Made by a program: the position numbers and the translations under genes
The notes under the pieces: generated by a model
Told to the model about the DNA's origin: nothing
Database searches by the model: none
Seen by the model: only the letters and a program-made list of their open reading frames with translations
In this document: one piece after another, positions 9,995-21,114 of the stretch
Layout of the letters: every line of letters starts with the position of its first letter
How positions within the stretch are numbered: the first letter of the stretch is position 1
DNA from: Burkholderiaceae bacterium
GTDB taxonomy: Bacteria > Pseudomonadota > Gammaproteobacteria > Burkholderiales > Burkholderiaceae_C
NCBI GenBank assembly: GCA_013360485.1
Contig: JABWBN010000004.1
Coordinates: 1 to 54,410 of the forward strand
Length of the DNA stretch: 54,410 bases
Direction of reading: 5' to 3'

Positions 9995-11332
9995 GTGAAA
10001 CCGGTGATTGCACTGGTCGGAAGGCCCAACGTAGGCAAGTCCACGTTGTTCAACCGTCTGACCCGCACCCGCGATGCCATCGTGGCAGACTTCGCCGGGC
10101 TCACGCGCGACCGACACTACGGCGACGGGCGCCAGGGAGGTCGCGAGTTCATCGCGATCGATACCGGGGGTTTCGAGCCCGAAAAGCCATCTGGCATCGT
10201 GGCTGCGATGGCGCGCCAGACGCAGCAGGCGGTCGCTGAAGCCGACGTGGTCGTGTTCGTCGTCGATGCCCGAACCGGGGTGAGTGGGCAGGACCACGAC
10301 ATTGCGCGCTACCTGCGCACCGCAAACAAGCGCGTCGTGCTGGCAGTGAACAAGGCCGAAGGCATGCTCGATGCGCCCCAACTGGCCGAGTTTCACGAAC
10401 TGGGAATGGGCGAACCACACGCTGTATCGGCCGCCCACGGGCAGGGAATTCGCAGCCTTCTGGAGGCGGCGTTGGTCGACTTTCCGGAGGAATCGGCCGA
10501 GGAAGTGCCCTGCGAAGGCGCGCCGATCCGCCTGGCTGTCGCCGGGCGACCCAACGTCGGCAAGTCCACGCTCATCAACACCTGGCTGGGGGAGGAGCGC
10601 CTGGTCGCGTTCGACCAGCCCGGCACGACCCGCGACGCGATCCGAGTGCCGCTGGAGCGCGGCGGCCAGCAGTTCGAACTGATCGATACCGCCGGCCTGA
10701 GGCGTAAGGGCCGTGTGTTCGAGGCCATCGAGAAGTTCTCGGTCGTCAAGACATTGCAGGCAATTGCCGACGCACATGTCGTGGTTCTGCTCATCGACGC
10801 CACGCAAGGGGTGAGCGACCAGGACGCGCATATCGCCGGCTACATTCTTGAAGCCGGCCGAGCGGTGGTCATAGCGGTCAACAAGTGGGATGCCGTCGAC
10901 AGCTATCAGCGCGAGATGCTGGCGCGATCGATCGAGCAGCGGCTGGCGTTCCTGCGCTATGCACCGGTGCTCCACATCTCGGCACTCAAGCGCCAGGGCT
11001 TGGGACCGTTGTGGAAGTCGATCGCTGAGGCGCATGCATCGGCCACCCGCAAGCTGCCTACGCCGGTTCTGACGCGCTTGTTGCGCGATGCTGTGGAGCA
11101 TCAGGCGCCCAAGCGCGCCGGAATGTTCCGACCGAAGCTGCGTTATGCCCATCAGGGTGGCATGAACCCGCCGGTCGTGGTGATACACGGCAACGCGCTC
11201 GATCACGTGACGGCTGCCTACAAGCGCTACCTGGAAGGGCGCATACGCGATCACTTCAAGCTGGTTGGAACGCCCTTGCGCATCGAGATGAAATCGTCGC
11301 GCAACCCGTTTGCCGAAGGCTCGGACGAGTGA
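9995..11332 (+). CDS. der: Ribosome-biogenesis GTPase Der (EngA)
   Basis: Der is an essential GTPase with two tandem G domains that acts in 50S subunit maturation. The 445-residue protein shows the G1 motif GRPNVGKST twice (about residues 9-17 and 183-191), each with its own DTGG/DTAG switch and NKxE/NKWD specificity motif. A KH-like domain follows at the C-terminus. The start is GTG, 21 nt after bamB; the family N-terminus ([16 protein letters not shown]) leaves no room for another start. The gene order bamB-der-hfq-hflX is standard for betaproteobacteria. Confidence 0.97.
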   Translation: MKPVIALVGRPNVGKSTLFNRLTRTRDAIVADFAGLTRDRHYGDGRQGGREFIAIDTGGFEPEKPSGIVAAMARQTQQAVAEADVVVFVVDARTGVSGQDHDIARYLRTANKRVVLAVNKAEGMLDAPQLAEFHELGMGEPHAVSAAHGQGIRSLLEAALVDFPEESAEEVPCEGAPIRLAVAGRPNVGKSTLINTWLGEERLVAFDQPGTTRDAIRVPLERGGQQFELIDTAGLRRKGRVFEAIEKFSVVKTLQAIADAHVVVLLIDATQGVSDQDAHIAGYILEAGRAVVIAVNKWDAVDSYQREMLARSIEQRLAFLRYAPVLHISALKRQGLGPLWKSIAEAHASATRKLPTPVLTRLLRDAVEHQAPKRAGMFRPKLRYAHQGGMNPPVVVIHGNALDHVTAAYKRYLEGRIRDHFKLVGTPLRIEMKSSRNPFAEGSDE

Positions 11333-11442
11333 GTTGCCCCTCTGGCGAGGCCCTGCCGGCGGGCTGTGGGGGAGGCGTCCCGCGGGATGACGTGCAATGT
11401 GATAAGGTGCCGTCTCCTGGAACTCTCAACACGGAGCATATC

Positions 11443-11688
11443 GTGTCGAACAAAGGGCAACTTCTACAAGACCCCTTCTTGAACCTGCTGCGCAAGGAGC
11501 ACGTGCCGGTCTCGATCTATCTTGTCAACGGTATCAAGTTGCAGGGGCATATCGAGTCTTTTGACCAATACGTCGTCCTTCTGCGCAACACCGTCACCCA
11601 GATGGTCTACAAGCACGCCATTTCCACTGTTGTGCCTGGTCGACCGGTGAACTTCCATGCCGCCGATGCGGCACCAGCGCAAGGGTAA
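11443..11688 (+). CDS. hfq: RNA chaperone Hfq
   Basis: Hfq forms a hexameric Sm ring that promotes sRNA-mRNA pairing. I start it at GTG 11443, giving 81 residues ([16 protein letters not shown]), because homologues begin exactly there and an ACGGAG ribosome-binding site precedes it; the longer frame back to 11329 would add unrelated sequence. Sm1 ([19 protein letters not shown]) and Sm2 ([10 protein letters not shown]) motifs are intact. The C-terminal tail is very short, as in many betaproteobacteria. A 110-bp gap after der could hold its own promoter, but I see no convincing hexamers. Confidence 0.97.
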   Translation: MSNKGQLLQDPFLNLLRKEHVPVSIYLVNGIKLQGHIESFDQYVVLLRNTVTQMVYKHAISTVVPGRPVNFHAADAAPAQG

Positions 11689-11714
11689 GCGTCGCCATCC
11701 GAGAGCAGCACATC

Positions 11715-12935
11715 GTGTCGGGCCTCGAGGCGCCCGAAGCGCGCGAAGACGCGCCAGCCCGCGCCATTCTGGTTGGAGTGGATTTGGGGGATGGGTCCTC
11801 GTTCGACCCGACGCTGGACGAACTCGCCCTGCTTGCCGAATCTGCCGGAGACGAGCCTGTGGCTCGTGTCGTTGCGCGACGCAAGGCTGCCGACCCTGCG
11901 TTGTTCGTCGGTTCGGGCAAGGCCGACGAAATCAAGGCGCTGGTTCTGGCCCACGGCGCACGCGGTGTCATCTTCGATCAGGCGCTGTCGCCCGCGCAGC
12001 AGCGCAACCTCGAGCGTCATATCGGGGTGCCGGTAGCTGACCGTACCGCTCTGATCCTCGAAATATTTGCCGAGCGGGCTCAGAGCCATGAGGGCAAGCT
12101 GCAAGTCGAACTGGCGCGGCTGCAGTACCTGGCGACGCGCCTGGTCAGACGCTGGTCTCACCTCGAGCGTCAGCGCGGCGGCGTCGGCCACCGGGGCGGA
12201 CCGGGCGAGGCCCAGATCGAGCTCGACCGGCGGATGATCGGTGAGCGCATCAAGACGGTGAAGGCGCGCCTGGAGCGCGTGCAGCGGCAGCGCGGCACAC
12301 AGCGCCGGGCTCGGCACCGCAGCGGCACGTTCCGGGTCTCGTTGGTGGGCTACACCAATGCCGGCAAGTCCACGCTGTTCAATGCGTTGGTCAAGGCGCG
12401 TGCGTACGCTGCCGACCAGTTGTTCGCGACCCTGGACACGACCACCCGTTCGCTCTATCTCGACGACCTGGCCGCCAGCGTGTCGCTGTCGGACACCGTA
12501 GGTTTCATCCGTGATCTGCCGCACAAGCTCGTCGAGGCGTTTCAGGCAACGTTGCAAGAAGCCGCGGACGCGGATCTGCTGCTGCATGTGGTCGATGCGT
12601 CCAGCTCCAACCTGCGCGAGCAGCGTGAAGAGGTCGAGCGTGTGCTCGCCGAGATCGGGGCCGCCGACATTCCGCAACTGCTGATTTACAACAAGCTCGA
12701 TCGGGTACAACCGCCACCTCGCATCTTGCAGGACTGGATCGAACGGCAGCCCGGTGTTTGGGCGCCCCGGTTGTTTCTCAGTGCGGCCGATGGTACGGGG
12801 CTGGCCAACCTGCGCGTGTGGCTGGCGCGCGCCGCGCGGGGGGAGCCCTTGAACCCCCACGCCCCGGCCCCAATTGACGCTGCACCATCCCCGCCGCATT
12901 GCGGGATATCCGAGCCCGGTGCAACCGTGGCCTGA
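11715..12935 (+). CDS. hflX: Ribosome-associated GTPase HflX
   Basis: HflX is a GTPase that splits stalled or stressed 70S ribosomes. The 406-residue protein has the N-terminal HflX domain with the Gly-rich segment RGGVGHRGGPGEAQIELDRR, a coiled linker, and a G domain with G1 GYTNAGKST (from residue 212), G3 DTVGFIRDLP and G4 NKLD. The start is GTG, 26 nt after hfq. It is followed by hflK and hflC, the hfq-hflX-hflK-hflC order known from E. coli, but it acts separately from the HflKC membrane complex. Confidence 0.96.
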   Translation: MSGLEAPEAREDAPARAILVGVDLGDGSSFDPTLDELALLAESAGDEPVARVVARRKAADPALFVGSGKADEIKALVLAHGARGVIFDQALSPAQQRNLERHIGVPVADRTALILEIFAERAQSHEGKLQVELARLQYLATRLVRRWSHLERQRGGVGHRGGPGEAQIELDRRMIGERIKTVKARLERVQRQRGTQRRARHRSGTFRVSLVGYTNAGKSTLFNALVKARAYAADQLFATLDTTTRSLYLDDLAASVSLSDTVGFIRDLPHKLVEAFQATLQEAADADLLLHVVDASSSNLREQREEVERVLAEIGAADIPQLLIYNKLDRVQPPPRILQDWIERQPGVWAPRLFLSAADGTGLANLRVWLARAARGEPLNPHAPAPIDAAPSPPHCGISEPGATVA

Positions 12936-12962
12936 GCCTGAGGCATTACCATTGCCCCCCAA

Positions 12963-14225
12963 ATGAATACCCAACCGCACTCCATGGGTTCCGAGTCACC
13001 CCCCACGTCGGTGAACGGCTGGCGCCGCCGCTTGGGCATCTGGATGAGCAATAGCCGCAACGACGGCCCGCCAGACCTGGATGAGTTGTGGCGCGACTTC
13101 AATCGCAAGCTCGGCGGTCTGTTCGGTGGCCGCGGGGGGTCGGGCAGACCACCCGAACCACGCGGTGACGGCCCTTCGTTCCAGCCTGACATGAAGAGCG
13201 CGGGCGTCGGCGCCGGCCTCATCGTCGTGGTCGTTGCACTCATCTGGGCTGGCAGCGGATTCTTCATCGTCCAGGAAGGCCAGCAAGCCATCATCACGAC
13301 TTTCGGTCGCTACTCCAACACGGTTGACGCAGGCTTTCAGTGGCGCATGCCGTACCCGATTCAGGAGCATGAGACGGTCCCGGTCACGCAACTGCGGACC
13401 ATGGAGGTGGGGCGCAACACCATTGGGCAAACCACTGGATTGCGCGACTCGTCGATGCTCACCCAGGACGAGAACATCATCGACATCCGGTTCACGGTGC
13501 AGTACCGCCTCAAGGACGCCAAGAACTATATTTTCGAGAACCGTGATCCCGACAAGGCTGTCGAGCAGGCCAGTGAGTCGGCGGTGCGGGAGATCGTCGG
13601 CCGCAGTCAGGTCGACTCGGTTCTCTACGAGCAGCGTGACGCCATCGCTGCTGATCTGGTCAAGTCCGTTCAACAACAGCTCGATCGACTGAAGGCTGGC
13701 ATCCTGATCGTGAATGTCAACGTGGGCAGCGTACAGGTGCCCGAGCAGGTACAGGCCGCCTTCAACGATGCGGTCAAGGCCGGCGCAGACCGCGACCGGT
13801 TCAAGAACGAAGGCGAGGCCTACGCGAGCGATGTCATACCCAAGGCGCGAGGGTTGGCAGCGCGGCTGCGCGAGGAAGCGGAGGGCTATCGCCAGCGGGT
13901 GGTTGCACAGGCGGAGGGCGATGCGCAGCGCTTTCGCTCGGTGTTGGCCGAGTACCAGAAGGCGCCAGCAGTGACCCGCGACCGTCTATACATCGACACC
14001 ATGCAGCAGGTCTACAGCAACGTCAGCAAGGTCATGGTCGATTCTCGCGCGGGGTCAAACCTACTCTATCTGCCGCTGGACAAGCTGGTTCAACAGACGT
14101 CATCGACGGCAGCCGCTGCAACCCCGATGGCACCCGCACTGGCGGCAGAGGGCGGTACGGTGTTCGGCAGTCCCGATGCACGTGCGCGTGAGAGTGGTCG
14201 CAGTCGTGACCGCGATGGTCGCTGA
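12963..14225 (+). CDS. hflK: FtsH modulator HflK
   Basis: HflK and HflC form a large membrane cage around the FtsH protease and tune its access to membrane substrates. The 420-residue protein has a cytoplasmic Gly/Pro-rich N-terminus containing the family motif GPPDLDELWRDFNRKL, one transmembrane segment (about 81-104, GLIVVVVALIWAGSGFFIV), then a stomatin/prohibitin (SPFH) domain and a coiled-coil region to about 360. A second ATG at 12984 is possible. hflC follows 15 nt downstream. Confidence 0.95.
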   Translation: MNTQPHSMGSESPPTSVNGWRRRLGIWMSNSRNDGPPDLDELWRDFNRKLGGLFGGRGGSGRPPEPRGDGPSFQPDMKSAGVGAGLIVVVVALIWAGSGFFIVQEGQQAIITTFGRYSNTVDAGFQWRMPYPIQEHETVPVTQLRTMEVGRNTIGQTTGLRDSSMLTQDENIIDIRFTVQYRLKDAKNYIFENRDPDKAVEQASESAVREIVGRSQVDSVLYEQRDAIAADLVKSVQQQLDRLKAGILIVNVNVGSVQVPEQVQAAFNDAVKAGADRDRFKNEGEAYASDVIPKARGLAARLREEAEGYRQRVVAQAEGDAQRFRSVLAEYQKAPAVTRDRLYIDTMQQVYSNVSKVMVDSRAGSNLLYLPLDKLVQQTSSTAAAATPMAPALAAEGGTVFGSPDARARESGRSRDRDGR

Positions 14226-14240
14226 CAGGAGTCTCCAGAC

Positions 14241-15140
14241 ATGAACCGCATTGGGCTCGTCGTGGCCACGGTACTCGCGGCGCTGATGCTGGCGTCGTCC
14301 ACGGTGTTCGTCGTCAAGCAGACGCAAGTGGGCGTGGTGTACGCATTGGGTGAGATCCGCGAGGTCGTCACCGAACCCGGCTTGAGATTCAAGCTGCCCC
14401 CGCCGCTGCAAAACGTCGTTTTCCTCGACAAGCGCATTCAAACGTTGGACAGCCCGGAGACGCGCCCCATATTCACCGCAGAGAAAAAGAGCTTGGTGAT
14501 CGATTGGCTGGTCAAATGGCGCATCACAGAGCCGCGGCAATTCATCCGCAACAACGGCACCGATATCCGCAACCTCGAGTCGCGGCTGAGCCCGGTGGTA
14601 CAGGCTGCCTTCAACGAGGAGGTCACCCGCCGTACGGTCCGGGGTGTGCTTTCTGACGAGCGCGACAAGGTGATGCAAGACGTGCGCAATCGCCTCGTCG
14701 CCGAAGTCAAGGCATTCGGAGTCGAGATCGTCGATGTCCGGATCAAGCGAGTCGACTTCGTGGCCGACATCACCGATAGCGTGTACCGCCGGATGCAGTC
14801 CGAGCGGCAGCGGGTAGCCAACGAGCTTCGTTCCCAGGGTTCGGCCGAGGGTGAAAAGATCAAGGCCGACGCAGACAAGCAACGCGAAGTCATACTGGCT
14901 GAAGCCTACCGCGATGCCCAGAAGGTAAAAGGCGAAGGCGATGCGCGCGCCTCGGCGTTGTATGCCGATGCGTTTGGCCGCGACCCGCAGTTCGCGCAGT
15001 TCTACCGCAGTCTGGACGCCTACCGAGCTTCGTTTCGCAACCGCAGCGATGTGATGGTGGTCGATCCCACGAGCGAATTCTTCAAGGCGATGCGCTCGGG
15101 CGGCGCGGCAGCGACGGGTACCGGCGGCGGGAATCGTTGA
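14241..15140 (+). CDS. hflC: FtsH modulator HflC
   Basis: HflC is the second SPFH-domain subunit of the HflKC complex that encloses FtsH. The 299-residue protein starts with one N-terminal transmembrane anchor (about 3-24), then the SPFH domain (TQVGVVYALGEIREVVTEPG) and a long helical coiled-coil region (about 165-250, rich in Glu/Lys/Arg and Ala). The Gly-rich C-terminus is variable. It follows hflK by 15 nt and is almost certainly co-transcribed with it. Confidence 0.95.
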   Translation: MNRIGLVVATVLAALMLASSTVFVVKQTQVGVVYALGEIREVVTEPGLRFKLPPPLQNVVFLDKRIQTLDSPETRPIFTAEKKSLVIDWLVKWRITEPRQFIRNNGTDIRNLESRLSPVVQAAFNEEVTRRTVRGVLSDERDKVMQDVRNRLVAEVKAFGVEIVDVRIKRVDFVADITDSVYRRMQSERQRVANELRSQGSAEGEKIKADADKQREVILAEAYRDAQKVKGEGDARASALYADAFGRDPQFAQFYRSLDAYRASFRNRSDVMVVDPTSEFFKAMRSGGAAATGTGGGNR

Positions 15141-15152
15141 GGCTGCTGAAGC

Positions 15153-15338
15153 ATGCCGGAGTTGCTACTGGGTGCGCTGGGCCTGATGCTGGTGGTCGAG
15201 GGCCTGCTGCCATTCCTGGCACCTGGTGTTTGGCGGCGCGCGTTTCAGGCGGCGTTGTCGCTGACAGATGGTCAACTGCGCTTCGTGGGACTGACCAGCA
15301 TGATCGTGGGTCTTCTGGTGCTCATGTTCTGGCACTGA
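15153..15338 (+). CDS. DUF2065 small membrane protein (YjeT-like)
   Basis: This 61-residue protein belongs to the DUF2065/YjeT family, usually found directly after hflC in proteobacteria; its function is unknown. Two hydrophobic helices (about 3-21 and 44-60) flank a basic/amphipathic stretch with PGVWRRAFQ and LSLTDGQLRFVGL, the family signature. It starts 12 nt after hflC, so it probably shares the hflK-hflC transcript. Confidence 0.88.
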   Translation: MPELLLGALGLMLVVEGLLPFLAPGVWRRAFQAALSLTDGQLRFVGLTSMIVGLLVLMFWH

Positions 15339-15363
15339 CTGTCGCGGGGCGGCCCGGTAGAAT
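15335..15363 (+). promoter_or_regulatory. Candidate sigma-70 promoter for hisZ-purA
   Basis: CTGACT (15335-15340) and TAGAAT (15358-15363) are separated by 17 bp, a good match to the sigma-70 consensus. Transcription would begin near 15370, about 20 nt before the hisZ ATG. It overlaps the end of the DUF2065 gene. Confidence 0.55.
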
Positions 15364-15390
15364 GCCGCTTTTAACCGCCCGGTGTCGTTC

Positions 15391-16563
15391 ATGACTTCAG
15401 CCTGGCTGCTGCCCGAGCACATCGCCGATGTGCTTCCATCAGAGGCGCGGCGTATCGAGGAACTGCGGCGTCAGCTGCTCGAGCGCGCCGGCAGCTACGG
15501 TTTCGAGCTGGTCATTCCACCACTGCTCGAGCATCTGGAGTCGCTGTTGACTGGGGCAGGTCACGCTCTGGACCTGCGCACATTCAAGCTGGTCGACCAA
15601 CTCAGCGGGCGCACGCTGGGGCTGCGAGCCGATGCCACGCCGCAGGTGGCGCGCATTGACGCACACCTGCTCAACCGGCAGGGTGTTGCCAGGCTGTGCT
15701 ATTGCGGGCCGGTGCTGCACACCCGCCCACAGGCGGCGCATGCCACCCGCGAGCCACTCCAGCTGGGTGCGGAGATCTACGGCCATCCCGGGCTGGAGGC
15801 CGACTTCGAGATCCAGGAACTCGCGCTCGACTGCCTGGGAGCCGCCGGTGTGGCGGCGCCAGTGATCGACATCTCGGACGTGCGCATCCTTCGTTCTGCC
15901 TTGGTGGGGGTCGCGTTGGAGGCGGCTGCGTTGGACGACGTGGTTTCGGCGCTGGCAGCAAAGGACGCGCCGGCATTGCGTAGTCTGGCCCGGAGTTGGC
16001 CGATTGCGGCGCGGCGCTCAATTGAGGCCCTGCCCGAGCTCTACGGTGACCTTTCGGTGCTGGATCGCGCGTCCAGGGAACTGGGTGATCATGCGGGGTT
16101 CGCCAAGGCAATCAACGAGATGCGATGGCTGGCTGAGCAGGTCGGCCGTGCGCATCCTGCTGCCAGAGTTGGTTTCGACCTGGCAGACATGGGTGGCTAC
16201 GGCTACTACAGCGGCGTGCGCTTCGCCATCTATGCACACGGCGCAGCCGATGCCGTTCTCCGCGGGGGGCGCTATGACGAAGTCGGTGCCGTGTTCGGTC
16301 GAAATCGGCCGGCAGTCGGCTTCAGTGCCGACCTCAAGGTGTTGGCCGAGCTCATGGCGCCGGAGCCGCCCCGGTGCGCCGTGCTTGCCCCCTGGAGCGA
16401 CGACACCGCGCTGCGAGCGGTCGTGCGAGAACTTCGCCAGCAGGGCGAGACCGTCGTGTATGCCCTGCCCGGGCATGAGCACGAGGGCGAGGAGTACGCC
16501 TGCGACCGTGAGCTTGTGTCCCGCAATGGCAACTGGGAATTGCAGGCTTTGCCGGCACGCTGA
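15391..16563 (+). CDS. hisZ: ATP phosphoribosyltransferase regulatory subunit HisZ
   Basis: HisZ resembles the catalytic core of histidyl-tRNA synthetase but does not charge tRNA; it partners the short form of HisG and gives feedback control of the first step of histidine biosynthesis. The protein is 390 residues from ATG 15391 (a GTG three codons earlier is possible). Family features are [13 protein letters not shown], the pseudo-motif 2 region [13 protein letters not shown] and [16 protein letters not shown]. There is no anticodon-binding domain. The hisZ-purA pairing after hflC is typical of betaproteobacteria. Confidence 0.94.
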   Translation: MTSAWLLPEHIADVLPSEARRIEELRRQLLERAGSYGFELVIPPLLEHLESLLTGAGHALDLRTFKLVDQLSGRTLGLRADATPQVARIDAHLLNRQGVARLCYCGPVLHTRPQAAHATREPLQLGAEIYGHPGLEADFEIQELALDCLGAAGVAAPVIDISDVRILRSALVGVALEAAALDDVVSALAAKDAPALRSLARSWPIAARRSIEALPELYGDLSVLDRASRELGDHAGFAKAINEMRWLAEQVGRAHPAARVGFDLADMGGYGYYSGVRFAIYAHGAADAVLRGGRYDEVGAVFGRNRPAVGFSADLKVLAELMAPEPPRCAVLAPWSDDTALRAVVRELRQQGETVVYALPGHEHEGEEYACDRELVSRNGNWELQALPAR

Positions 16564-17949
<1,386 letters not shown>

Positions 17950-17963
17950 AACGGAGCAACGAG

Positions 17964-18485
17964 ATGCTGACCGACGACGGCAAGCACCTGTATGTGTCGT
18001 GGGACGAATACCACCTGCTGATCGAGCGCCTGGCGCTGCGGGTGGCGGCCTCGGGTTGGGAGTTCGACCAGATCCTGTGCCTGGCGCGCGGCGGCATGAG
18101 GCCCGGCGACGTGATTTCGCGCGTGTTCGACAAGCCGTTGGCCATCATGTCGACCAGTTCCTATCGTGCGGAGGCAGGCACGATCCAGGGGCGGCTGGAC
18201 ATGGCGAAGTACATCACCATGCCCAAGGGCGAGCTTGCCGGACGGGTGCTGCTGGTCGATGACCTGGCCGACTCCGGCATTACCCTTAGGGCCGTCGTCG
18301 ATCGCCTGAGGGGTGTACCGGCGATTCGTGAGCTCCGCTCGGCGGTGATCTGGGTGAAAGGGGTCTCCAGCTATACGCCGGACTATTACGTCGAGATGCT
18401 GCCGACCAGCCCGTGGATACACCAGCCGTTTGAGGAATACGACAATCTGCGTCCTGATGGGTTGGCGCGCAAGTTCACCGTTTGA
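17964..18485 (+). CDS. Purine-type phosphoribosyltransferase
   Basis: This 173-residue type I phosphoribosyltransferase has the PRPP-binding loop VLLVDDLADSGITL (about residues 95-108) and the LARGGMRPG segment that contacts pyrophosphate. The family includes hypoxanthine/xanthine-guanine salvage enzymes, and its place 14 nt after purA fits purine salvage; the exact base is not determined by sequence alone. ACGGAGCAACGAG before the ATG is a good ribosome-binding site. Confidence 0.85.
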   Translation: MLTDDGKHLYVSWDEYHLLIERLALRVAASGWEFDQILCLARGGMRPGDVISRVFDKPLAIMSTSSYRAEAGTIQGRLDMAKYITMPKGELAGRVLLVDDLADSGITLRAVVDRLRGVPAIRELRSAVIWVKGVSSYTPDYYVEMLPTSPWIHQPFEEYDNLRPDGLARKFTV

Positions 18486-18627
18486 CGGATGCACGCCGCC
18501 GTGTCGAACAGGCGCGGGTTTCGAGAGAGCGTCTCGGTGTACTGCGCGGTTCTTGTCGGATCTGGATGGCCGCGCCTATGCGTTGCCATCATGCGTCGTC
18601 AAGGCACGCATCGGACGCACAAAACAA

Positions 18628-18657
18628 GAAAGGCCGGAACATGTGTGCCGGCCTTTC
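18628..18657 (-). terminator. Rho-independent terminator of the tRNA-Leu gene
   Basis: A perfect 10-bp inverted repeat (GAAAGGCCGG / CCGGCCTTTC) with a 10-nt loop lies 35 nt past the tRNA 3' end. Read leftward it is followed by a T-rich tract (TTGTTTTG). It could also stop rightward transcripts from the phosphoribosyltransferase gene, though the tail on that side is poor. Confidence 0.8.
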
Positions 18658-18692
18658 GAGGATCCCGCTCAATCGCGGGTATTCAATGAATG

Positions 18693-18777
<85 letters not shown>

Positions 18778-18793
18778 AGGTACTGAAGCTAGG

Positions 18794-18823
18794 AGTATAG
18801 CATCAAGGCAACAAAACAAACAA
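18794..18823 (-). promoter_or_regulatory. Promoter of the tRNA-Leu gene
   Basis: On the minus strand TTGTTT (18823-18818) and TATACT (18799-18794) are 18 bp apart. The -10 lies about 16 nt before the mature tRNA 5' end, so the precursor leader would be about 10 nt. It occupies most of the space between the tRNA and the rnr start. Confidence 0.75.
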
Positions 18824-18849
18824 GTGCGCCGCCGCTGGGCGCGGCGCTG

Positions 18850-21072
18850 ATGAGTGAGGTCGATGGCACCGTGACAGGCCATCGTGATGGCCATGGCTTC
18901 GTCAAACGCGACGACGGCGAGGCCGACATCTACCTGTCTGCGCAGGAAATGCGTGCAGTGCTGCACGGCGACCGGGTGAGGGTGCGCGTGGTTCGATATG
19001 ACCGCAAGGGCCGCCCGGAGGGGCGCGTGCTCGATATCGTCGAGCGCCGTCGTGTGCCCATCATCGGGCGACTCTTGCACGAGAACGGTGTCTGGCTGGT
19101 CGCGCCAGAGGACCGCCGATTCGGGCAGGACATCATCCTGCCCAAGAACGCCACGGCCAACGCCACGGTGGGGCAGGTGGTTGCGATCGAACTGACGGAG
19201 CCGCCGTCCATGTACTCGCAGCCGGTTGGACGCGTCACTGAAGTGCTGGGAGAGATCGACGATCCGGGAATGGAGATCGAGATCGCGGTGCGCAAGTTCG
19301 AAGTTCCGCACCGCTTTTCGCCCGAGACGCTGGCCCAGGCCGCGGCGCTGCCCGAACGCATCCGACCGGTCGATCGACGTCAGCGCATCGACCTGACCGA
19401 TGTGCCGCTGGTGACGATCGATGGCGAGGATGCGCGAGACTTCGACGATGCGGTGTACTGCGAGCCCTACAAGCGCGGCAGGGGCAAGGCCGCCGTACAC
19501 GGCTGGCGGCTGGTGGTGGCGATTGCCGATGTCAGCCACTACGTCAAGCCAGGCGAGCCGCTGGATGCCGATGCATACGAGCGCGCCACTTCGGTGTATT
19601 TCCCGCGGCGCGTGATTCCCATGCTGCCCGAGAAGCTCTCGAACGGGCTGTGCTCGCTGAATCCCGACGAAGAGCGGCTGTGCATGGTCTGCGACATGGT
19701 GGTCGATGCCGGAGGCGACATCGAGGCCTACCAGTTCTATCCGGCGGTGATGCGCTCGCATGCACGCCTGACCTACACGGAAGTAGCTGCGATCCTCGGC
19801 AACACACGCGGCGGCGAGGCCCAGCGCCGGGGCGCGCTGGTGCCGCACCTGTTGAATCTGCACGATGTCTATCGCGCGCTGCTCAAGCACCGTGGCACCC
19901 GGGGTGCGGTCGACTTCGAGACGACCGAGACGCAGATCATCTGCGACGAGCGTGGTCGCATCGAGAAGATCGTTCCCCGCACCCGAACCGAGGCCCACCG
20001 GTTGATCGAAGAGGCCATGCTGGCGGCCAACGTGTGTGCCGCCGGCTTTGTCGAAGCGCACCAGCACGCCGCGCTGTACCGCGTGCATGAGGGCCCGACG
20101 CCGGAGAAGCGGCTGACTCTCCAGAACTACCTCAAGGCTCTGGGTTTGGGTTTCCCGCTGAGCGACGAGCCACGGCCGGGTGAGTTGCAGGCCATTGCGC
20201 AGGCGACGAAAGATCGTGTCGACGCAGCGCAGATCCACGCAATGCTGCTGCGCTCAATGCAGCAGGCCATCTACACGGCCACCAACAGTGGGCACTTCGG
20301 GCTGGCCTATGAGGCCTACACGCACTTCACCAGCCCGATCCGTCGCTATCCAGACCTGCTCGTGCATCGCGTGATCAAGGCGCTGCTTCACGGTAGGCGC
20401 TACCACTTGGCCGGAAGTGCGGTCGACGAGCCGGCTGCAGCTGCAGCGCCAAGCCGCAAGACGCCTGCCGCAAAGGGCGACCGGCGCGTCGCCGTGCCCA
20501 GCCATGAGGCCGAGTTGTGGGAGGCCGCTGGCGCGCATTGCAGTGCCAATGAGCGCCGGGCCGATGAAGCTTCACGCGATGTCGAGGCATGGCTCAAGTG
20601 CCGCTTCATGCGTGACCATCTGGGCGAGGAGTACGCAGGCACCGTGAGCGCCGCAACCGGCTTCGGCATTTTCGTCACGCTCGATGAACTCTACGTCGAG
20701 GGTCTTGTTCACATCACCGAACTGGGCGGCGAGTACTTCCGGTTCGATGAAGCGCGCCAGGAACTGCGTGGGGAACGCAGCGGCGTCCGCTATGTGGTGG
20801 GCAGCCGTGTACGCGTGCAAGTCAGCCGCGTCGACCTCGACAGCCGACGCATCGACTTTCGCATCGTGCGCGAGGAGTCGGGTGAAGCGTTGTTGACGCG
20901 GACGCGGCGCACCGGCGCAGCCGAGCAGGAGTTGGCCGATGTGAAGGTTCGCGATCGTGCGACCAAGGCGGCACGAGCTCGGGCTGTGGCCACAAAGGCA
21001 ACAGCAGGCAAGACCCGTGCGGCGAGAGCGAAAACCTCGGCGACCGCACCGCGAGGGCGCAAGGCTCGATAA
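18850..21072 (+). CDS. rnr: Exoribonuclease R, lacking the N-terminal winged-helix domain
   Basis: RNase R is a processive 3'-5' exoribonuclease that degrades structured RNA, including rRNA fragments. The 740-residue protein starts almost at once with the cold-shock domain (GTVTGHRDGHGFVKRDDGEAD). The RNB catalytic domain has DGEDARDFDDAVYCE, with the acidic metal ligands, and FTSPIRRYPDLLVHR. An S1 domain (about 595-680) and a Lys/Ala/Arg-rich tail follow. E. coli RNase R is 813 residues and has an HTH_12 domain first; here the frame is closed by TAG at 18790-18792 and the tRNA promoter lies directly upstream, so no room remains for it. ATG 18850 is the only standard start. Confidence 0.95.
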   Translation: MSEVDGTVTGHRDGHGFVKRDDGEADIYLSAQEMRAVLHGDRVRVRVVRYDRKGRPEGRVLDIVERRRVPIIGRLLHENGVWLVAPEDRRFGQDIILPKNATANATVGQVVAIELTEPPSMYSQPVGRVTEVLGEIDDPGMEIEIAVRKFEVPHRFSPETLAQAAALPERIRPVDRRQRIDLTDVPLVTIDGEDARDFDDAVYCEPYKRGRGKAAVHGWRLVVAIADVSHYVKPGEPLDADAYERATSVYFPRRVIPMLPEKLSNGLCSLNPDEERLCMVCDMVVDAGGDIEAYQFYPAVMRSHARLTYTEVAAILGNTRGGEAQRRGALVPHLLNLHDVYRALLKHRGTRGAVDFETTETQIICDERGRIEKIVPRTRTEAHRLIEEAMLAANVCAAGFVEAHQHAALYRVHEGPTPEKRLTLQNYLKALGLGFPLSDEPRPGELQAIAQATKDRVDAAQIHAMLLRSMQQAIYTATNSGHFGLAYEAYTHFTSPIRRYPDLLVHRVIKALLHGRRYHLAGSAVDEPAAAAAPSRKTPAAKGDRRVAVPSHEAELWEAAGAHCSANERRADEASRDVEAWLKCRFMRDHLGEEYAGTVSAATGFGIFVTLDELYVEGLVHITELGGEYFRFDEARQELRGERSGVRYVVGSRVRVQVSRVDLDSRRIDFRIVREESGEALLTRTRRTGAAEQELADVKVRDRATKAARARAVATKATAGKTRAARAKTSATAPRGRKAR

Positions 21073-21080
21073 CTCATCGA

Positions 21081-21104
21081 GCGACCCCATGTGCCGCGGG
21101 TCGC
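21081..21104. terminator. Hairpin between convergent rnr and nnr
   Basis: GCGACCC and GGGTCGC form a 7-bp stem around a 10-nt loop in the 42-bp gap between the two convergent genes. There is no U-tract on either side, so it may only slow polymerase or protect 3' ends. Confidence 0.3.
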
Positions 21105-21114
21105 GGTTGGTGCG

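Noticed and set aside
11329-11442. N-terminal extension of Hfq
   Set aside because: The extra 38 residues are low-complexity and unlike any Hfq; a ribosome-binding site and the family N-terminus point to GTG 11443.
15391-16563. A second histidyl-tRNA synthetase
   Set aside because: It lacks the anticodon-binding domain and HisS-specific motifs and has the HisZ length and context; hisS proper is at 6781.
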